From Thermobifida fusca NBRC 14071 = JCM 3263 (GTDB taxonomy: Bacteria; Actinomycetota; Actinomycetes; Streptosporangiales; Streptosporangiaceae), in contig NZ_BCWB01000041.1 of assembly GCF_001592045.1 (NCBI RefSeq), positions 1 through 64,000 on the forward strand: 64,000 nucleotides of DNA, given 5' to 3'. This document shows positions 1 to 9,675 of this stretch, piece after piece. The notes below the pieces were generated by a model. That model searched no databases and was not told the DNA's origin. It saw only the letters and a program-made list of their open reading frames with translations. Positions within the stretch are counted from its first letter, which is position 1. Each line of letters begins with the position of its first letter. The position numbers and the translations under genes are program-made.

Positions 1-2988
1 GTGGAGTTGATGGACCACGGTCTGGATATTGAGCGGGAAGTCCGCTCCGGCTTGTTGACTGTGGCGAAGAAGCTCGGCCTGCGGCCCGTGGTCACCAACG
101 ACTCCCACTATGTGACCGAGGACCAGGCGGCCGCGCATGACGCGCTGCTGGCCGTGGGTGTGGGCAAGAACCTCGACGACCCTACGCGTTTCCGGTTCAA
201 CGGCACCGGCTACTACCTCAAAAGCGCAGAAGAGATGCGGTCCCTCAACACGTTCGACGAATGGTTGGAGGGGTGCCGCAACACGCTGTGGATCGCCGAG
301 CAGGTGGAGGACGGCGCATACGACGACGTGTTCCGCCCCCGGGACTTGATGCCGAAGTTCCCGGTGCCGGAAGGGGAGACGCAGGCGAGCTGGCTGCGCA
401 AGGAGATTGAACGCTGCATCCCGAACCGGTACCCCAACGGGCCGAGCCGGGAAGTGCGGGAACGTATCGAACACGAGTTGAGCATCATCGAGCGGATGGG
501 GTTCCCCGCCTACTTCCTGGTGGTGGCGGACATCTGCCAGTACGCGCGGCGTTCGGGGATCGCGCTGGGGCCGGGACGTGGTTCGGCGACCGGGTCGATG
601 GTGGCCTACGTGCTCGGGATCACCGACTTGGACCCGTTGGAGCACTCGCTGCTATTTGAACGGTTCCTCAACCCCGAGCGTGTGTCGATGCCTGACATCG
701 ACTTGGACTTCGACGAACGTAAGCGCGGCGACATGATCCGCTACGTGACGGAACGCTACGGGGAGGACCGGGTCGCGCAGATCCTCACGTTCGGCACGAT
801 TAAGGCGAAGGCTGCGATCAAGGACGCGACGCGGATCCTCGGCTACCCGTACGCGCTCGGTGACAAGATCACGAAGGCGTTCCCGCCGGCGGTGGGTGGT
901 AAAGAGATTCCGCTGTCCGCGGTCTTCGACGAAAGCCACCCCCGCTACAACGAGGCGGCTGAGCTGCGGCAGCTCATCGAATCCAACCCGGACGCCCGCA
1001 AGGTGTATGAGACTGCAAGCGGTCTGGAAGGGCTGACCCGGGGCACGGGTGTGCACGCGGCGGGTGTGATCCTCTCCGCTGAGCCGCTGCTCGATGTGAT
1101 CCCGCTGCACAAGCGGGAGACGGACGGGGCCATCATCACAGGCTTCCCCTATCCCCAGTGCGAGGAGATGGGCCTGTTGAAGATGGACTTCCTGGGGTTG
1201 CGGAACCTGACGGTCATCGACGACGCGATCCAGAACATCAAGGCCAACGAGGGCAAGGAGATCAACCTGTCCGCCCTGCCGTTGGACAACAAGAAGACGT
1301 ATGAGCTGCTGTCGCGCGGGGACACGCTCGGTGTGTTCCAGCTTGACGGTGGTCCGATGCGGGCGCTGCTCAAGCGGATGGAGCCGAAGAAGTTCGGTGA
1401 CATTGCCGCTGTGCTCGCCCTGTACCGGCCTGGTCCGATGGCGGCGAACGCGCACAACGACTATGCGGACCGGTCGAACGGGCGCCAGGAGATCACTCCG
1501 ATCCACCCGGAGCTGAAGGAGGCGTTGGACCCGATCCTCGCCGAGTCTTTCCACCTGATCGTCTACCAGGAGCAGGTGATGGCGATCGCCCAGCAGCTCG
1601 CCGGGTACACGCTGGGCGGCGCGGACTTGTTGCGCCGCGCGATGGGGAAGAAAAAGAAGGAGGCCCTGGAGAAGGAGTACACCAAGTTCTCCGAAGGCAT
1701 GCTGTCCCGGGGCTTCTCCAAGGAGGCCATGCAGGCCTTGTGGGACGTGATGCTTCCCTTCTCCGGCTACGCGTTCAACAAGTCGCACACGGCCGGGTAC
1801 GGGATGATTTCTTATTGGACCGCCTATTTGAAGGCGAATCACCCGGCGTCCTACATGGCGGCTCTGCTCACGTCGGTGGCGGACGACAAGGACAAGATGG
1901 CTGTCTATCTGGCGGAGTGCCGGAAGATGGGCATCCGGGTGCTGCCGCCGGACGTCAACGAGTCGGGTCTGCAGTTCACCCCGGTCGGCAACGACATCCG
2001 TTTCGGGTTGGGCGCGGTCCGCAACGTGGGCGCCAACGTGGTGGAGTCGATCCTCAAGACCCGTGAGGAGAAGGGGAAGTTCACGTCGTTTGTGGACTTC
2101 CTGTCGAAGATTGAGCTGACGGTCTGCAACAAGCGGGTCATCGAGTCGCTGATCAAGGCGGGGGCGTTCGACTCGCTCGGCCACTCTCGCCTGGACTTGT
2201 ACCGGCACCACGAGGCCGCGGTGGATGCGGTGCTCAGTTCGAAGAAGCAGGAGGCGCACGGCCAGTTCGACCTGTTCGGCGGGGGTGACGAGGAGGACGG
2301 CGGGGAGAGCGCGCCGCTGGGCTTCTCCATCAACTGGACGGGTGAGGAGTGGGACCGGAAGACCAAGCTCGCGTTTGAGCGGGAGATGCTCGGCTTGTAC
2401 GTGTCCAGCCATCCTTTGGCGGGGGCCGAGCGGATTCTGGCGCGGGCTAGTGACGCCCCGCTGCTGGACGTGGTGAACGGGGAGCGCCGCAACAACGACG
2501 AGGTGCGGATTGCGGGCTTGATCTCCAAGGTGGAGAAGCGCATCAACAAGGCGGGCAACCAGTGGGCGATCGCCACGGTCGAGGATTTGGACGCTTCTAT
2601 TGAGGCTTTGTTCTTCCCCAAGGTGTATCCGCTGTATGTGGACGCTTTGGTGGAGGACACCGCGGTGTCGATCAAGGGGCGGCTCAACGACCGGGACGGC
2701 ACCTTCTCCCTCTTCGTGTCCGAGATGTCGATTTTGGACATTTCCCATGTGTCTGAGGGGGAGCCGCCGGTTCTGTTGACTATTCCGGAGAAGAGGGTCA
2801 CCCGGGAGTTGATCAGCGAGCTGAAGCAGACGCTGCGCAGCCACCGGGGGGACACGCCGGTGCGGATCCGGGTGGACAACCCGCGGCGGTCGCGGATTTT
2901 CGCGATCGACGACTATCCGGTGCGGGTCAGCCCGGAGTTTTCGGGTGAGGTGAAGAGCCTGCTGGGACCGGAGTCGATCACCTACTGA
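1..2988 (+). CDS. dnaE: DNA polymerase III alpha subunit (5' truncated by window edge)
   Basis: Replicative DNA polymerase catalytic subunit of the bacterial C family. The frame is open to the first base, so the true start and roughly 190 residues of the N-terminal PHP domain lie outside the window; about 995 residues remain. The end of the PHP domain (VVTNDSHYV) opens the fragment. The palm aspartates sit in PDIDLDFDE near residue 231 and in KMDFLGLRN near residue 395. A helix-hairpin-helix region follows, and an OB-fold lies near residues 830-920. The next gene is convergent and 44 bases away. The length and lack of an exonuclease insert fit the actinobacterial DnaE1 type. The call is firm; only the left end is missing. 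Confidence 0.97.
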   Translation: MELMDHGLDIEREVRSGLLTVAKKLGLRPVVTNDSHYVTEDQAAAHDALLAVGVGKNLDDPTRFRFNGTGYYLKSAEEMRSLNTFDEWLEGCRNTLWIAEQVEDGAYDDVFRPRDLMPKFPVPEGETQASWLRKEIERCIPNRYPNGPSREVRERIEHELSIIERMGFPAYFLVVADICQYARRSGIALGPGRGSATGSMVAYVLGITDLDPLEHSLLFERFLNPERVSMPDIDLDFDERKRGDMIRYVTERYGEDRVAQILTFGTIKAKAAIKDATRILGYPYALGDKITKAFPPAVGGKEIPLSAVFDESHPRYNEAAELRQLIESNPDARKVYETASGLEGLTRGTGVHAAGVILSAEPLLDVIPLHKRETDGAIITGFPYPQCEEMGLLKMDFLGLRNLTVIDDAIQNIKANEGKEINLSALPLDNKKTYELLSRGDTLGVFQLDGGPMRALLKRMEPKKFGDIAAVLALYRPGPMAANAHNDYADRSNGRQEITPIHPELKEALDPILAESFHLIVYQEQVMAIAQQLAGYTLGGADLLRRAMGKKKKEALEKEYTKFSEGMLSRGFSKEAMQALWDVMLPFSGYAFNKSHTAGYGMISYWTAYLKANHPASYMAALLTSVADDKDKMAVYLAECRKMGIRVLPPDVNESGLQFTPVGNDIRFGLGAVRNVGANVVESILKTREEKGKFTSFVDFLSKIELTVCNKRVIESLIKAGAFDSLGHSRLDLYRHHEAAVDAVLSSKKQEAHGQFDLFGGGDEEDGGESAPLGFSINWTGEEWDRKTKLAFEREMLGLYVSSHPLAGAERILARASDAPLLDVVNGERRNNDEVRIAGLISKVEKRINKAGNQWAIATVEDLDASIEALFFPKVYPLYVDALVEDTAVSIKGRLNDRDGTFSLFVSEMSILDISHVSEGEPPVLLTIPEKRVTRELISELKQTLRSHRGDTPVRIRVDNPRRSRIFAIDDYPVRVSPEFSGEVKSLLGPESITY

Positions 2989-3032
2989 TCCCGGTGTGGT
3001 GTGGGGGCCTGCCGTCCCGGCATGGTGCGTGG

Positions 3033-4871
3033 CTAGGCGGGGCGGCGGGCCTCCACGCGGTGGGCGCGTTCCCGTTGGGCTTCGTCCAAGTGGAGTGCTG
3101 CTTCGATCAGCGCCAGGTGGGTGAACGCGTGCGGATAGTTGCCGAGCATGGTGCCGTCTGCGGTCATTTCTTCCGCAAACAGGCGGAGTGCTCCGGCGTG
3201 GGCGCACAGGGTGGTGAAGCGGTGGTGGGCTTCGTCGACCCGGTTGGCGAGGACGAGCGCGGAAACCATGTCGAACGAGCAGGGGAGGAACGCGCCTTCC
3301 CCGGTGTCGGGCACGTCGTCGCGGGTGGTGGAGGCGTCGTAGCGGTGCACGAGGAAGCCGGCTTCGCCTAGTTCGGCGTCGATCCGGTCGATGGTGGCGA
3401 CGACGCGGGGGTCGGTGCCGGGGAGGAAGTCGACGAGGGGAATGTGCAGCAGGGAGCCGTCGACGTTGGCGGCCCCGTAGGTTTGCACGAACCTGCCGAG
3501 CCCGGCGTGGCAGCCTTTCGCGATCACGTCGGTGCGGATCGCGTCGCGTTCTGCCTGCCACTGGTCGAGGGTGTCAGCGGGGACGGTGCCGGTCTGTTGG
3601 AAGAGGCGGATGGCCCGGTCGAAGCACACCCACGCGTACAGTTTCGATTCGGTCCAGTGCCGGGGACTGGTGTTGATCCCCCACACTCCGGCATCGGGGT
3701 GGCGCCACAGCCGGCCTGCGATCTCCACTACTTTGCGGAGTTCGTTGAGGTCGGTTAGGGAGGTGTGTCCGGTGGCCTCGTGGTAGGCGAAGGCTGCTTC
3801 CAGGATGTGTCCGTAGACGTCGAGCTGGTGCTGCCGGTAAGCGTCGCTGTGGATGCGCACGGGCCGGGAGTCGTGGTAGCCGCTGAGGTGGGTCAGCGTG
3901 GTTTCGTTGGGGAGCGGGGTGTTGTCGATGCGGGTGACGGGCGGCACCCGGTTTTCTTTTTCTGCGCAGTAGTCGAGGAGGAATCGCAGCAGTTGGCCTG
4001 CGTCGTTGTGGTGGCCGAGGCGGAGCAGGGCGCGGATGGTCCGGGCTGTGTCGCGGCGCCACGCGTAGCGGTAGTCCCAGTTGCGGGCTCCTCCCGGCCA
4101 TTCGGAGAGCGACGTGGTGGGGGCGGTGATGAGGGCGCCGCTGTCGTCGCTTATGAGTCCTTTGAGGACGACTGCGCTGTGCCGCACCCAGTCGGCTGCG
4201 ACGCCCTGGTAGTCGGAGCGGGATGCCCACGCCTGCCAGGTGTGCGTGGTCTGGGTGAGGAGGTGGTGGGCGGTGGTGGCGTCGACGCGGCGCAGCATGT
4301 CGCCCGTGTAGTCGAGGCCGAGTGCCACGGATTCTCCGGCGCGCAGCACCATGTCGGTGACGACGGCTCCTGACCGGTCGGGGATGGTTTCTGCGGGGCC
4401 GGAGAGGAGGAGGCCGCTGTGCTCGTCGATGAGCGCGTGGCTTCGGCTGGTCCAGTGGGCGTCGCGGGTGCTGTAGTCGGGGCGTGCCGTGATCCGGGAT
4501 TGGAGGCGCACGGTGCCGCGCTCGCAGTGCAGGAGCCGCACGAGGATTCCGGCGGGTGCGATTCCGGAGGCGTGGCGGGGGACCACGGCGAGGAAGTCGT
4601 GGCCTACCGCGGTTCCGTTCGGGGTGTGCCAGCGGGTGCGCAGCACCAGGGTTTCCGCGAGGTAGTCCCGGTGGACTGTGGTGGCTTCGGGCACGGTCCA
4701 CTCCCAGGCGCCGCCGTGGTGCCGGTCGAGGAGGCGGGCGAAGACGCTGGGGCTGTCGAAACGGGGCGCGCACAGCCATTCAATGGTGCTGTCGGGGGCG
4801 ACGAGTGCGGCGGTGCGGCAGTCGGACAGCATCGCGTACTCGCTGATGGGCGGGATTGTGGTTGTGGTCAT
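3033..4871 (-). CDS. Glycoside hydrolase family 15 protein (trehalase/glucoamylase-like), catalytic acid apparently replaced
   Basis: About 612 residues, normal for actinobacterial GH15 trehalase-like proteins. The start MTTTTIPPISEY is preceded by GGAG at eight-base spacing; an upstream extension in the same frame looks non-coding. The N-terminal domain begins with the usual 'CRTAALV..D.TIEWLC.PRFDSPSVFA' pattern. The (alpha/alpha)6 barrel shows WRRDTARTIRALLRLG, and a C-terminal AEEM...GNYPHAFTH segment carries the usual general-base glutamate. Where family members read GIWE at the general-acid position, this protein reads GVWGINTSPRHW, so the acid glutamate looks lost. No signal peptide is visible, so it is probably cytoplasmic. 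It may hydrolyse trehalose or maltodextrin or may be a non-catalytic relative. Family confidence is high, activity confidence low. Confidence 0.85.
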   Translation of the reverse strand: MTTTTIPPISEYAMLSDCRTAALVAPDSTIEWLCAPRFDSPSVFARLLDRHHGGAWEWTVPEATTVHRDYLAETLVLRTRWHTPNGTAVGHDFLAVVPRHASGIAPAGILVRLLHCERGTVRLQSRITARPDYSTRDAHWTSRSHALIDEHSGLLLSGPAETIPDRSGAVVTDMVLRAGESVALGLDYTGDMLRRVDATTAHHLLTQTTHTWQAWASRSDYQGVAADWVRHSAVVLKGLISDDSGALITAPTTSLSEWPGGARNWDYRYAWRRDTARTIRALLRLGHHNDAGQLLRFLLDYCAEKENRVPPVTRIDNTPLPNETTLTHLSGYHDSRPVRIHSDAYRQHQLDVYGHILEAAFAYHEATGHTSLTDLNELRKVVEIAGRLWRHPDAGVWGINTSPRHWTESKLYAWVCFDRAIRLFQQTGTVPADTLDQWQAERDAIRTDVIAKGCHAGLGRFVQTYGAANVDGSLLHIPLVDFLPGTDPRVVATIDRIDAELGEAGFLVHRYDASTTRDDVPDTGEGAFLPCSFDMVSALVLANRVDEAHHRFTTLCAHAGALRLFAEEMTADGTMLGNYPHAFTHLALIEAALHLDEAQRERAHRVEARRPA

Positions 4872-5162
4872 GGTCGCAACTCCGGTCGCTCGGGCGTGTC
4901 GAACGGTGTTGCTGGGTGCGCATCCTTGTGATGCGTGGGGGTGTACGGGCGGGAGGACGGGGCACAACTGTTGCTCGTCATGGTGTCTTCCGCCTGTCGT
5001 CGGATGCCTTACGGCGTGGAGCAGGGTTTTTTGCCGTGACTATTGCTGGCTATCCCTCTTGGGGGTGGGTAAACCCGCTGGGGGTGTCGCATCCGTGGTT
5101 TTGGGGGGCGGGAGAGCGGCTAGGCTCGCAGGCACGGACAACCCAGACCAAGGAGCAGAACA

Positions 5163-5513
5163 GTGAATCCTGGTGGCGGATTGGACATGCAGGCGATCCT
5201 GCAGCAGGCCCAGCAGATGCAGCAGCAGCTCATGGCGGCCCAGCAGGAGTTGGATGAGACCAAGGTGACGGGCTCTTCCGGTGGCGGTCTGGTCAGTGTC
5301 ACCATGAACGGGCGCGGACAGGTGGAGGACGTGTCCATCGACCCGAAAGCGGTGGACCCTGATGACGCTGCGGAGACCGCGCAGACGATTGCGGACCTGG
5401 TGCTGGCAGCGATCCGCGACGGTGAGCGTATGGTGGAAGAGATCCAGCAGCAGAAGATGGGTCCGCTCGCCCAAGGGTTGGGCGGTGGTTTTCCTGGGCT
5501 TCCCGGTCTGTGA
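5163..5513 (+). CDS. ybaB: YbaB/EbfC family nucleoid-associated protein
   Basis: A 116-residue protein with the family layout: a helical N-terminus rich in Q and M (LQQAQQMQQQLMAAQQEL), a small beta sheet around 'VSVTMNGRGQVEDVSID', and a C-terminal helix ending in a Gly/Pro tail. Relatives dimerise and bind DNA as nucleoid-associated proteins. The GTG start follows AAGGAG at good spacing. recR begins 99 bases downstream, the classical ybaB-recR pair. In most bacteria dnaX precedes this pair; here a GH15 gene and dnaE do. Confidence 0.93.
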   Translation: MNPGGGLDMQAILQQAQQMQQQLMAAQQELDETKVTGSSGGGLVSVTMNGRGQVEDVSIDPKAVDPDDAAETAQTIADLVLAAIRDGERMVEEIQQQKMGPLAQGLGGGFPGLPGL

Positions 5514-5612
5514 CCGGTCAGCCGGGGTCGCGGGTCCGGTGGGGTAGGGTCCTCACCGGTTCCGTGTGTCCACTACGGTGGTAGCAGTATCCACGTCACG
5601 AGTAGGCAGGCA

Positions 5613-6212
5613 ATGTACGAAGGCGCGGTTCAGAATCTGATCGACGAGCTTGGGCGGCTGCCTGGCGTCGGTCCGAAAAGCGCGCAGCGTATTGCCTTCC
5701 ACCTGCTCGCCGCGGAGACCGCTGACGTTCACCGTCTGGTCAACGCGCTTGTCGCGGTCAAGGAGCGGGTCCGGTTCTGTGCCGTGTGCGGCAACATTGC
5801 CGAGGAGACCCAGTGCCGGATCTGCCGTGACCCGCGTCGGGACGACACGGTGATCTGTGTCGTTGAAGAGCCGAAGGATGTCGTGGCTATCGAGCGGACG
5901 CGGGAGTTCCGCGGCCGCTACCACGTGCTCGGTGGTGCAATCAGCCCGATCGAGGGCGTGGGCCCCGACGATCTGCGTGTGAAAGAGCTGATGGCGCGCC
6001 TCTCCGAAGGCCGGGTCACCGAGGTGATTCTCGCCACGGACCCGAACCTGGAGGGTGAGGCGACCGCCACCTATCTGGCACGCCTTCTGAAACCCATGGG
6101 GCTGAAGGTCACCCGGCTCGCCAGTGGCCTGCCCGTGGGAGGCGACCTCGAGTATGCGGACGAGGTCACCCTGGGCCGGGCCTTCGAAGGCCGCCGAGCC
6201 CTCGACTTCTGA
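5613..6212 (+). CDS. recR: Recombination mediator protein RecR
   Basis: A 199-residue protein of standard RecR length. An N-terminal helix-hairpin-helix ([20 protein letters not shown]) is followed by a four-cysteine zinc site (C56, C59, C68, C71), a Toprim domain ([14 protein letters not shown], then [16 protein letters not shown]) and a C-terminal Walker-B-like segment. RecR acts with RecF and RecO to load RecA on gapped DNA; recF is also in this window. It probably shares a transcript with ybaB. Confidence 0.97.
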   Translation: MYEGAVQNLIDELGRLPGVGPKSAQRIAFHLLAAETADVHRLVNALVAVKERVRFCAVCGNIAEETQCRICRDPRRDDTVICVVEEPKDVVAIERTREFRGRYHVLGGAISPIEGVGPDDLRVKELMARLSEGRVTEVILATDPNLEGEATATYLARLLKPMGLKVTRLASGLPVGGDLEYADEVTLGRAFEGRRALDF

Positions 6213-6433
6213 GAGCCGAACTTCAGCCCCCTCGCCCCAGCGGCCGCGGCAGGTCACCCGGCCGGGCGAGAGCCGTATCCGGGTGATTGGTCGACGGCCC
6301 CACTGATATCCCTGTCCTGTTCACGGGTATCTCCCTGCCTCGGCTCCTGTCCGACGCGCAGGGAGCCGTGAATCTCCGATCACTAGACTGGCTGGTCGAT
6401 TACCGTGAACCCGATTCCTCAGGAGCGCCGACC

Positions 6434-7705
6434 GTGGCTTTGATCGTGCAAAAGTACGGCGGGTCGTCCGTCGCTGATGCGGATGCCATTAAGCGGGTAG
6501 CCGAACGGATCGTCGCTCAGAAGAAAGCCGGATACGACGTGGTCGTCGTGGTCTCCGCCATGGGCGACACCACTGACGAGCTTCTCGACCTTGCGAAGCA
6601 GGTGAGTCCGCTCCCGCCGGGCCGGGAGTTGGACATGCTGCTGACTGCCGGGGAGCGGATCTCGATGGCCCTGGTTGCGATGGCTATCGGGAACTTGGGC
6701 TATGAGGCCCGGTCGTTCACCGGTTCGCAGGCCGGGGTGATCACCACGTCGCTGCACGGCAACGCGAAGATCATCGATGTCACCCCGGGGCGGATCAGGG
6801 ATGCGCTCGCCGAAGGGGCGATCTGCATCGTCGCTGGCTTCCAAGGGGTGTCGCAGGACAGCAAGGACATCACCACGTTGGGCCGCGGTGGTTCGGACAC
6901 TACGGCTGTGGCGCTTGCTGCGGCGCTCAACGCCGACTTGTGCGAGATCTACACCGACGTCGACGGGGTGTTCACTGCTGATCCGCGTATCGTGCCCTCC
7001 GCTCGACGCATCCCCCAGATCTCCTACGAGGAGATGCTGGAGATGGCGGCCTCCGGCGCCAAGATCCTGCATCTGCGCTGCGTGGAGTATGCGCGGCGGT
7101 ACAACATTCCGCTGCACGTGCGCTCGTCTTTCAGTCAGAAGCCCGGTACCTGGGTCGTCTCGGAAGTTGAGGAAACCGAAGGCATGGAACAACCGATCAT
7201 CTCCGGCGTGGCGCATGACCGGAGCGAAGCCAAGATCACGGTTGTGGGGGTGCCCGACCGTGTCGGCGAGGCAGCAGCGATCTTCAAGGCGCTGGCCGAC
7301 GCTGAGATCAACGTGGACATGATCGTGCAGAACGTGTCCGCGGCTTCCACGTCGCGTACGGACATTTCTTTCACTCTGCCTGCCGACTCGGGGCAGAACG
7401 CGCTGGCCGCGTTGAAGAAGATCCAGGACAAGGTCGGTTTCGAGTCGCTGCTGTACAACGACCGGATCGGCAAGGTGTCGCTGATCGGCGCGGGGATGCG
7501 CTCCTATCCGGGGGTGACTGCTCGGTTCTTTGACGCTGTGGCCCGCGAGGGCATCAACATCGAGATGATTTCCACTTCCGAGATCCGCATCTCGATCGTG
7601 GTGGCGCAGGACGACGTGGACGCCGCAGTGGCCGCCGCGCACCGTGAGTTCCAGTTGGACGCCGACCAGGTCGAGGCCGTTGTGTATGGAGGTACCGGCC
7701 GATGA
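6434..7705 (+). CDS. lysC: Aspartate kinase (aspartokinase)
   Basis: Catalyses ATP-dependent phosphorylation of aspartate, the first step to lysine, threonine, methionine and diaminopimelate. The frame is open upstream to 6287, but the GTG at 6434 is preceded by AGGAG at eight bases and begins [15 protein letters not shown], the usual N-terminus, giving 423 residues. The amino-acid kinase domain occupies about residues 1-245 and two ACT domains follow. An in-frame ATG at 7184 lies exactly where the beta subunit starts in Corynebacterium. The stop overlaps the asd start (ATGA), so the two are translationally coupled. Confidence 0.96.
   Translation: MALIVQKYGGSSVADADAIKRVAERIVAQKKAGYDVVVVVSAMGDTTDELLDLAKQVSPLPPGRELDMLLTAGERISMALVAMAIGNLGYEARSFTGSQAGVITTSLHGNAKIIDVTPGRIRDALAEGAICIVAGFQGVSQDSKDITTLGRGGSDTTAVALAAALNADLCEIYTDVDGVFTADPRIVPSARRIPQISYEEMLEMAASGAKILHLRCVEYARRYNIPLHVRSSFSQKPGTWVVSEVEETEGMEQPIISGVAHDRSEAKITVVGVPDRVGEAAAIFKALADAEINVDMIVQNVSAASTSRTDISFTLPADSGQNALAALKKIQDKVGFESLLYNDRIGKVSLIGAGMRSYPGVTARFFDAVAREGINIEMISTSEIRISIVVAQDDVDAAVAAAHREFQLDADQVEAVVYGGTGR
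7184..7705 (+). CDS. Probable internal start for aspartokinase beta subunit (ACT domains only)
   Basis: The ATG at 7184 is in frame with the aspartokinase and is preceded by GAGGAAACCGAAGGC, a plausible internal ribosome-binding region. The product would be 173 residues, [18 protein letters not shown] onward, containing only the two ACT regulatory domains. In Corynebacterium glutamicum lysC a 172-residue beta subunit starts at the equivalent point and forms an alpha2beta2 enzyme with the full-length chain. Its existence here is inferred from that precedent and the local sequence. Confidence 0.55.
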   Translation: MEQPIISGVAHDRSEAKITVVGVPDRVGEAAAIFKALADAEINVDMIVQNVSAASTSRTDISFTLPADSGQNALAALKKIQDKVGFESLLYNDRIGKVSLIGAGMRSYPGVTARFFDAVAREGINIEMISTSEIRISIVVAQDDVDAAVAAAHREFQLDADQVEAVVYGGTGR

Positions 7706-8760
7706 GTAACCGTCTTCCCACTCTCGCCGTTGTGGGGGCCACCGGTGCGGTGGGCACTGTCATGTTGGACATTCTTTCCACGCGTAAGAACGTGTGGGGG
7801 GAGATCCGCCTGGTGGCGTCGGCCCGGTCTGCGGGCAAGCGGCTCACGGTCCGCGGCGAGGAGGTCGAGGTTCAGGCTATTTCCCCGGAGGTCTTCGACG
7901 GGGTCGACGTGGCCATGTTCGACGTCCCCGACGAGGTGTCCAAGGAGTGGGCGCCGATCGCGGCGGAGCGGGGCGCGGTTGTCGTGGACAACTCTGGTGC
8001 GTTCCGTTTGGACGACGACGTGCCGCTGGTGGTGCCTGAGGTCAACGCCGAGCAGGTGCGCAACCGTCCGCGCAACATCATCAGCAACCCGAACTGCACG
8101 ACCCTGTCGATGATTGTGGCGATCGGGGCGCTGCACCGGGCCTACGGGCTGACGGACCTGGTGGTGAGCTCGTACCAGGCGGCGTCCGGTGCGGGCCAGC
8201 AGGGGGTCGACACGCTGTACGACCAGATCGCCAAGGTGGCGACGGACCGCACGTTGGGTACTCGTGCGGGGGATGTGCGGGCTGCGGTGAGCGACTTGGG
8301 TCCGTTCCCGGCGCCGCTGGCGTTGAACGTGGTGCCATGGGCGGGGTCGTTGAAGGACGACGGCTGGTCGTCGGAGGAGTTGAAGGTCCGCAACGAGTCC
8401 CGGAAGATCCTCGGACTGCCTGACCTGCGGGTGTCGGCAACGTGTGTGCGCGTGCCGGTGGTGACCACCCACTCGCTTGCGATCCACGCGACGTTCTCCA
8501 CGGAGGTGGATGCGGACGAGGCGCGGCGCCTGCTGGCTTCCTCTCCTGGCGTGGTGGTCCAGGACGACCCGGCGAAGGGCGAGTTCCCGACCCCGATTGA
8601 CGTGGTCGGTACGGACCCGACGTGGGTGGGACGGATCCGCCGTTCGCTGGACGACCCGCGGTCGCTGGACTTGTTCCTGTGTGGGGACAACTTGCGTAAG
8701 GGTGCGGCGTTGAACACCGCCCAGATCGCTGAGCTGCTCGCTGAGGAGTTCACCAGCTAG
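7702..8760 (+). CDS. asd: Aspartate-semialdehyde dehydrogenase
   Basis: A 352-residue enzyme reducing aspartyl phosphate to aspartate semialdehyde with NADPH. The N-terminal nucleotide-binding motif is [16 protein letters not shown]. The catalytic cysteine is C132 in SNPNCTT. The substrate-binding histidine region ([10 protein letters not shown]) lies near residues 251-260. The ATG overlaps the aspartokinase stop, so kinase and dehydrogenase form a two-gene operon ended by the hairpin at 8781-8833. Confidence 0.97.
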   Translation: MSNRLPTLAVVGATGAVGTVMLDILSTRKNVWGEIRLVASARSAGKRLTVRGEEVEVQAISPEVFDGVDVAMFDVPDEVSKEWAPIAAERGAVVVDNSGAFRLDDDVPLVVPEVNAEQVRNRPRNIISNPNCTTLSMIVAIGALHRAYGLTDLVVSSYQAASGAGQQGVDTLYDQIAKVATDRTLGTRAGDVRAAVSDLGPFPAPLALNVVPWAGSLKDDGWSSEELKVRNESRKILGLPDLRVSATCVRVPVVTTHSLAIHATFSTEVDADEARRLLASSPGVVVQDDPAKGEFPTPIDVVGTDPTWVGRIRRSLDDPRSLDLFLCGDNLRKGAALNTAQIAELLAEEFTS

Positions 8761-8780
8761 CGCGGTTCTGGTCTGTTTGC

Positions 8781-8833
8781 GGGGAGGACGGCTGCTCGCC
8801 GGTGCGGCGGGTGGCGCGGTCCTCCCCGTTTTT
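8781..8833 (+). terminator. Rho-independent terminator after asd
   Basis: GGGGAGGAC (8781-8789) pairs with GTCCTCCCC (8819-8827) and is followed by GTTTTT. The internal loop is GC-rich and can fold further. It ends the aspartokinase-asd transcript. Confidence 0.8.
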
Positions 8834-9675
8834 CGTGTCTCGGCGGGGCGTGCTGCGGCCGGTGCGCAGCGGAGGCGGGGGTTGGCGCGGGAGAGAGGGT
8901 TCGATGGCCGCAGTCCTTTCCCTGCTTCGGATCCGCTTCATCCGGAATTCCGGTTTTCTTATCCTCGAAAAAGGGGAGAGCAGTTTCTTCTTTTCAACCG
9001 GAGAAAAATGTCTTCTATCCCATGAAACGCGGTGATCCGAACTGCAGGGACAGTAAAACAGTTGCAAGGATGTCTGGGGCGAGGTTTCTGTTTACCGGTA
9101 GTACGGGCATCGTTTGTTTGGTGCTGTTCAACGTCTGAGGCGATGGCCGGCGACTTGTGTCGTCGGCCATCGTGCGTTGCGGGGGAATGGACGCGGTGTG
9201 GCTGCCCGCTGCGGGGGCGGTTGTCCGGACACTGCTATATCGGCCGCTTTGACCAGCATCTTGAGGACTGGCATGTCGCCACGGGCCGGCTAGGGAGGGC
9301 CGCGTTCTGCTGCGAGGAGGGTGCAGCGGCCACAGGATCAATTCCGGATCTTGTGTCGGCAACGCCAATCCCAACAACAAAAGAAACCGTAATTCTTGTT
9401 TTCATTGCACTCCGTTCCCCTTCTGCACAGGAACGCTTTTCTTTCGGAGATCTCGGAAGGAGAACCAAATTTTCTCTTCCTCTACCTTTCTCCGCTAGTA
9501 ACGTTGAGAGCCAATTGTTCAAAAAAGAGTCCAGGGCACGGATTTTCTCGTCTGTCTCGACTGGGTTGTGCGGCACTGTTGTGGTGTGCGTCCAGGAGAA
9601 AACTCCTGGACGTTGCGATAACGGCTGGCGGCCGCCTATCGGTCGCCGAGGGCACGAGAGAAAGGTATGTCTCAG
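8834..9675 (+). other. Long non-coding leader upstream of the small-protein array
   Basis: About 840 bases with no convincing gene. Base composition drops in 8930-9060 and 9360-9560, unlike the surrounding high-GC DNA. Two perfect or near-perfect hairpins are present: 9141-9172 (14-base arms with one G-T wobble, loop TTGT) and 9589-9612 (10-base arms, loop AAAA). Open frames that cross the region are on both strands, lack ribosome-binding sites and have no recognisable motif. Confidence 0.5.
9589..9612. promoter_or_regulatory. Perfect inverted repeat upstream of the first array gene
   Basis: CGTCCAGGAG, an AAAA loop, then CTCCTGGACG: a 10-base perfect stem ending 63 bases before the ATG at 9676. 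There is no T tract after it, so it is not an obvious terminator. It could be an operator or a 5' UTR structure controlling the first gene; no equivalent is seen before the later genes. Confidence 0.45.

Noticed and set aside
652-3561. A 969-codon open frame on the - strand, antisense to dnaE
   Set aside because: It mirrors the codon pattern of dnaE in very high-GC DNA, gives an Arg/His/Pro-rich sequence without motifs, and has no ribosome-binding site.
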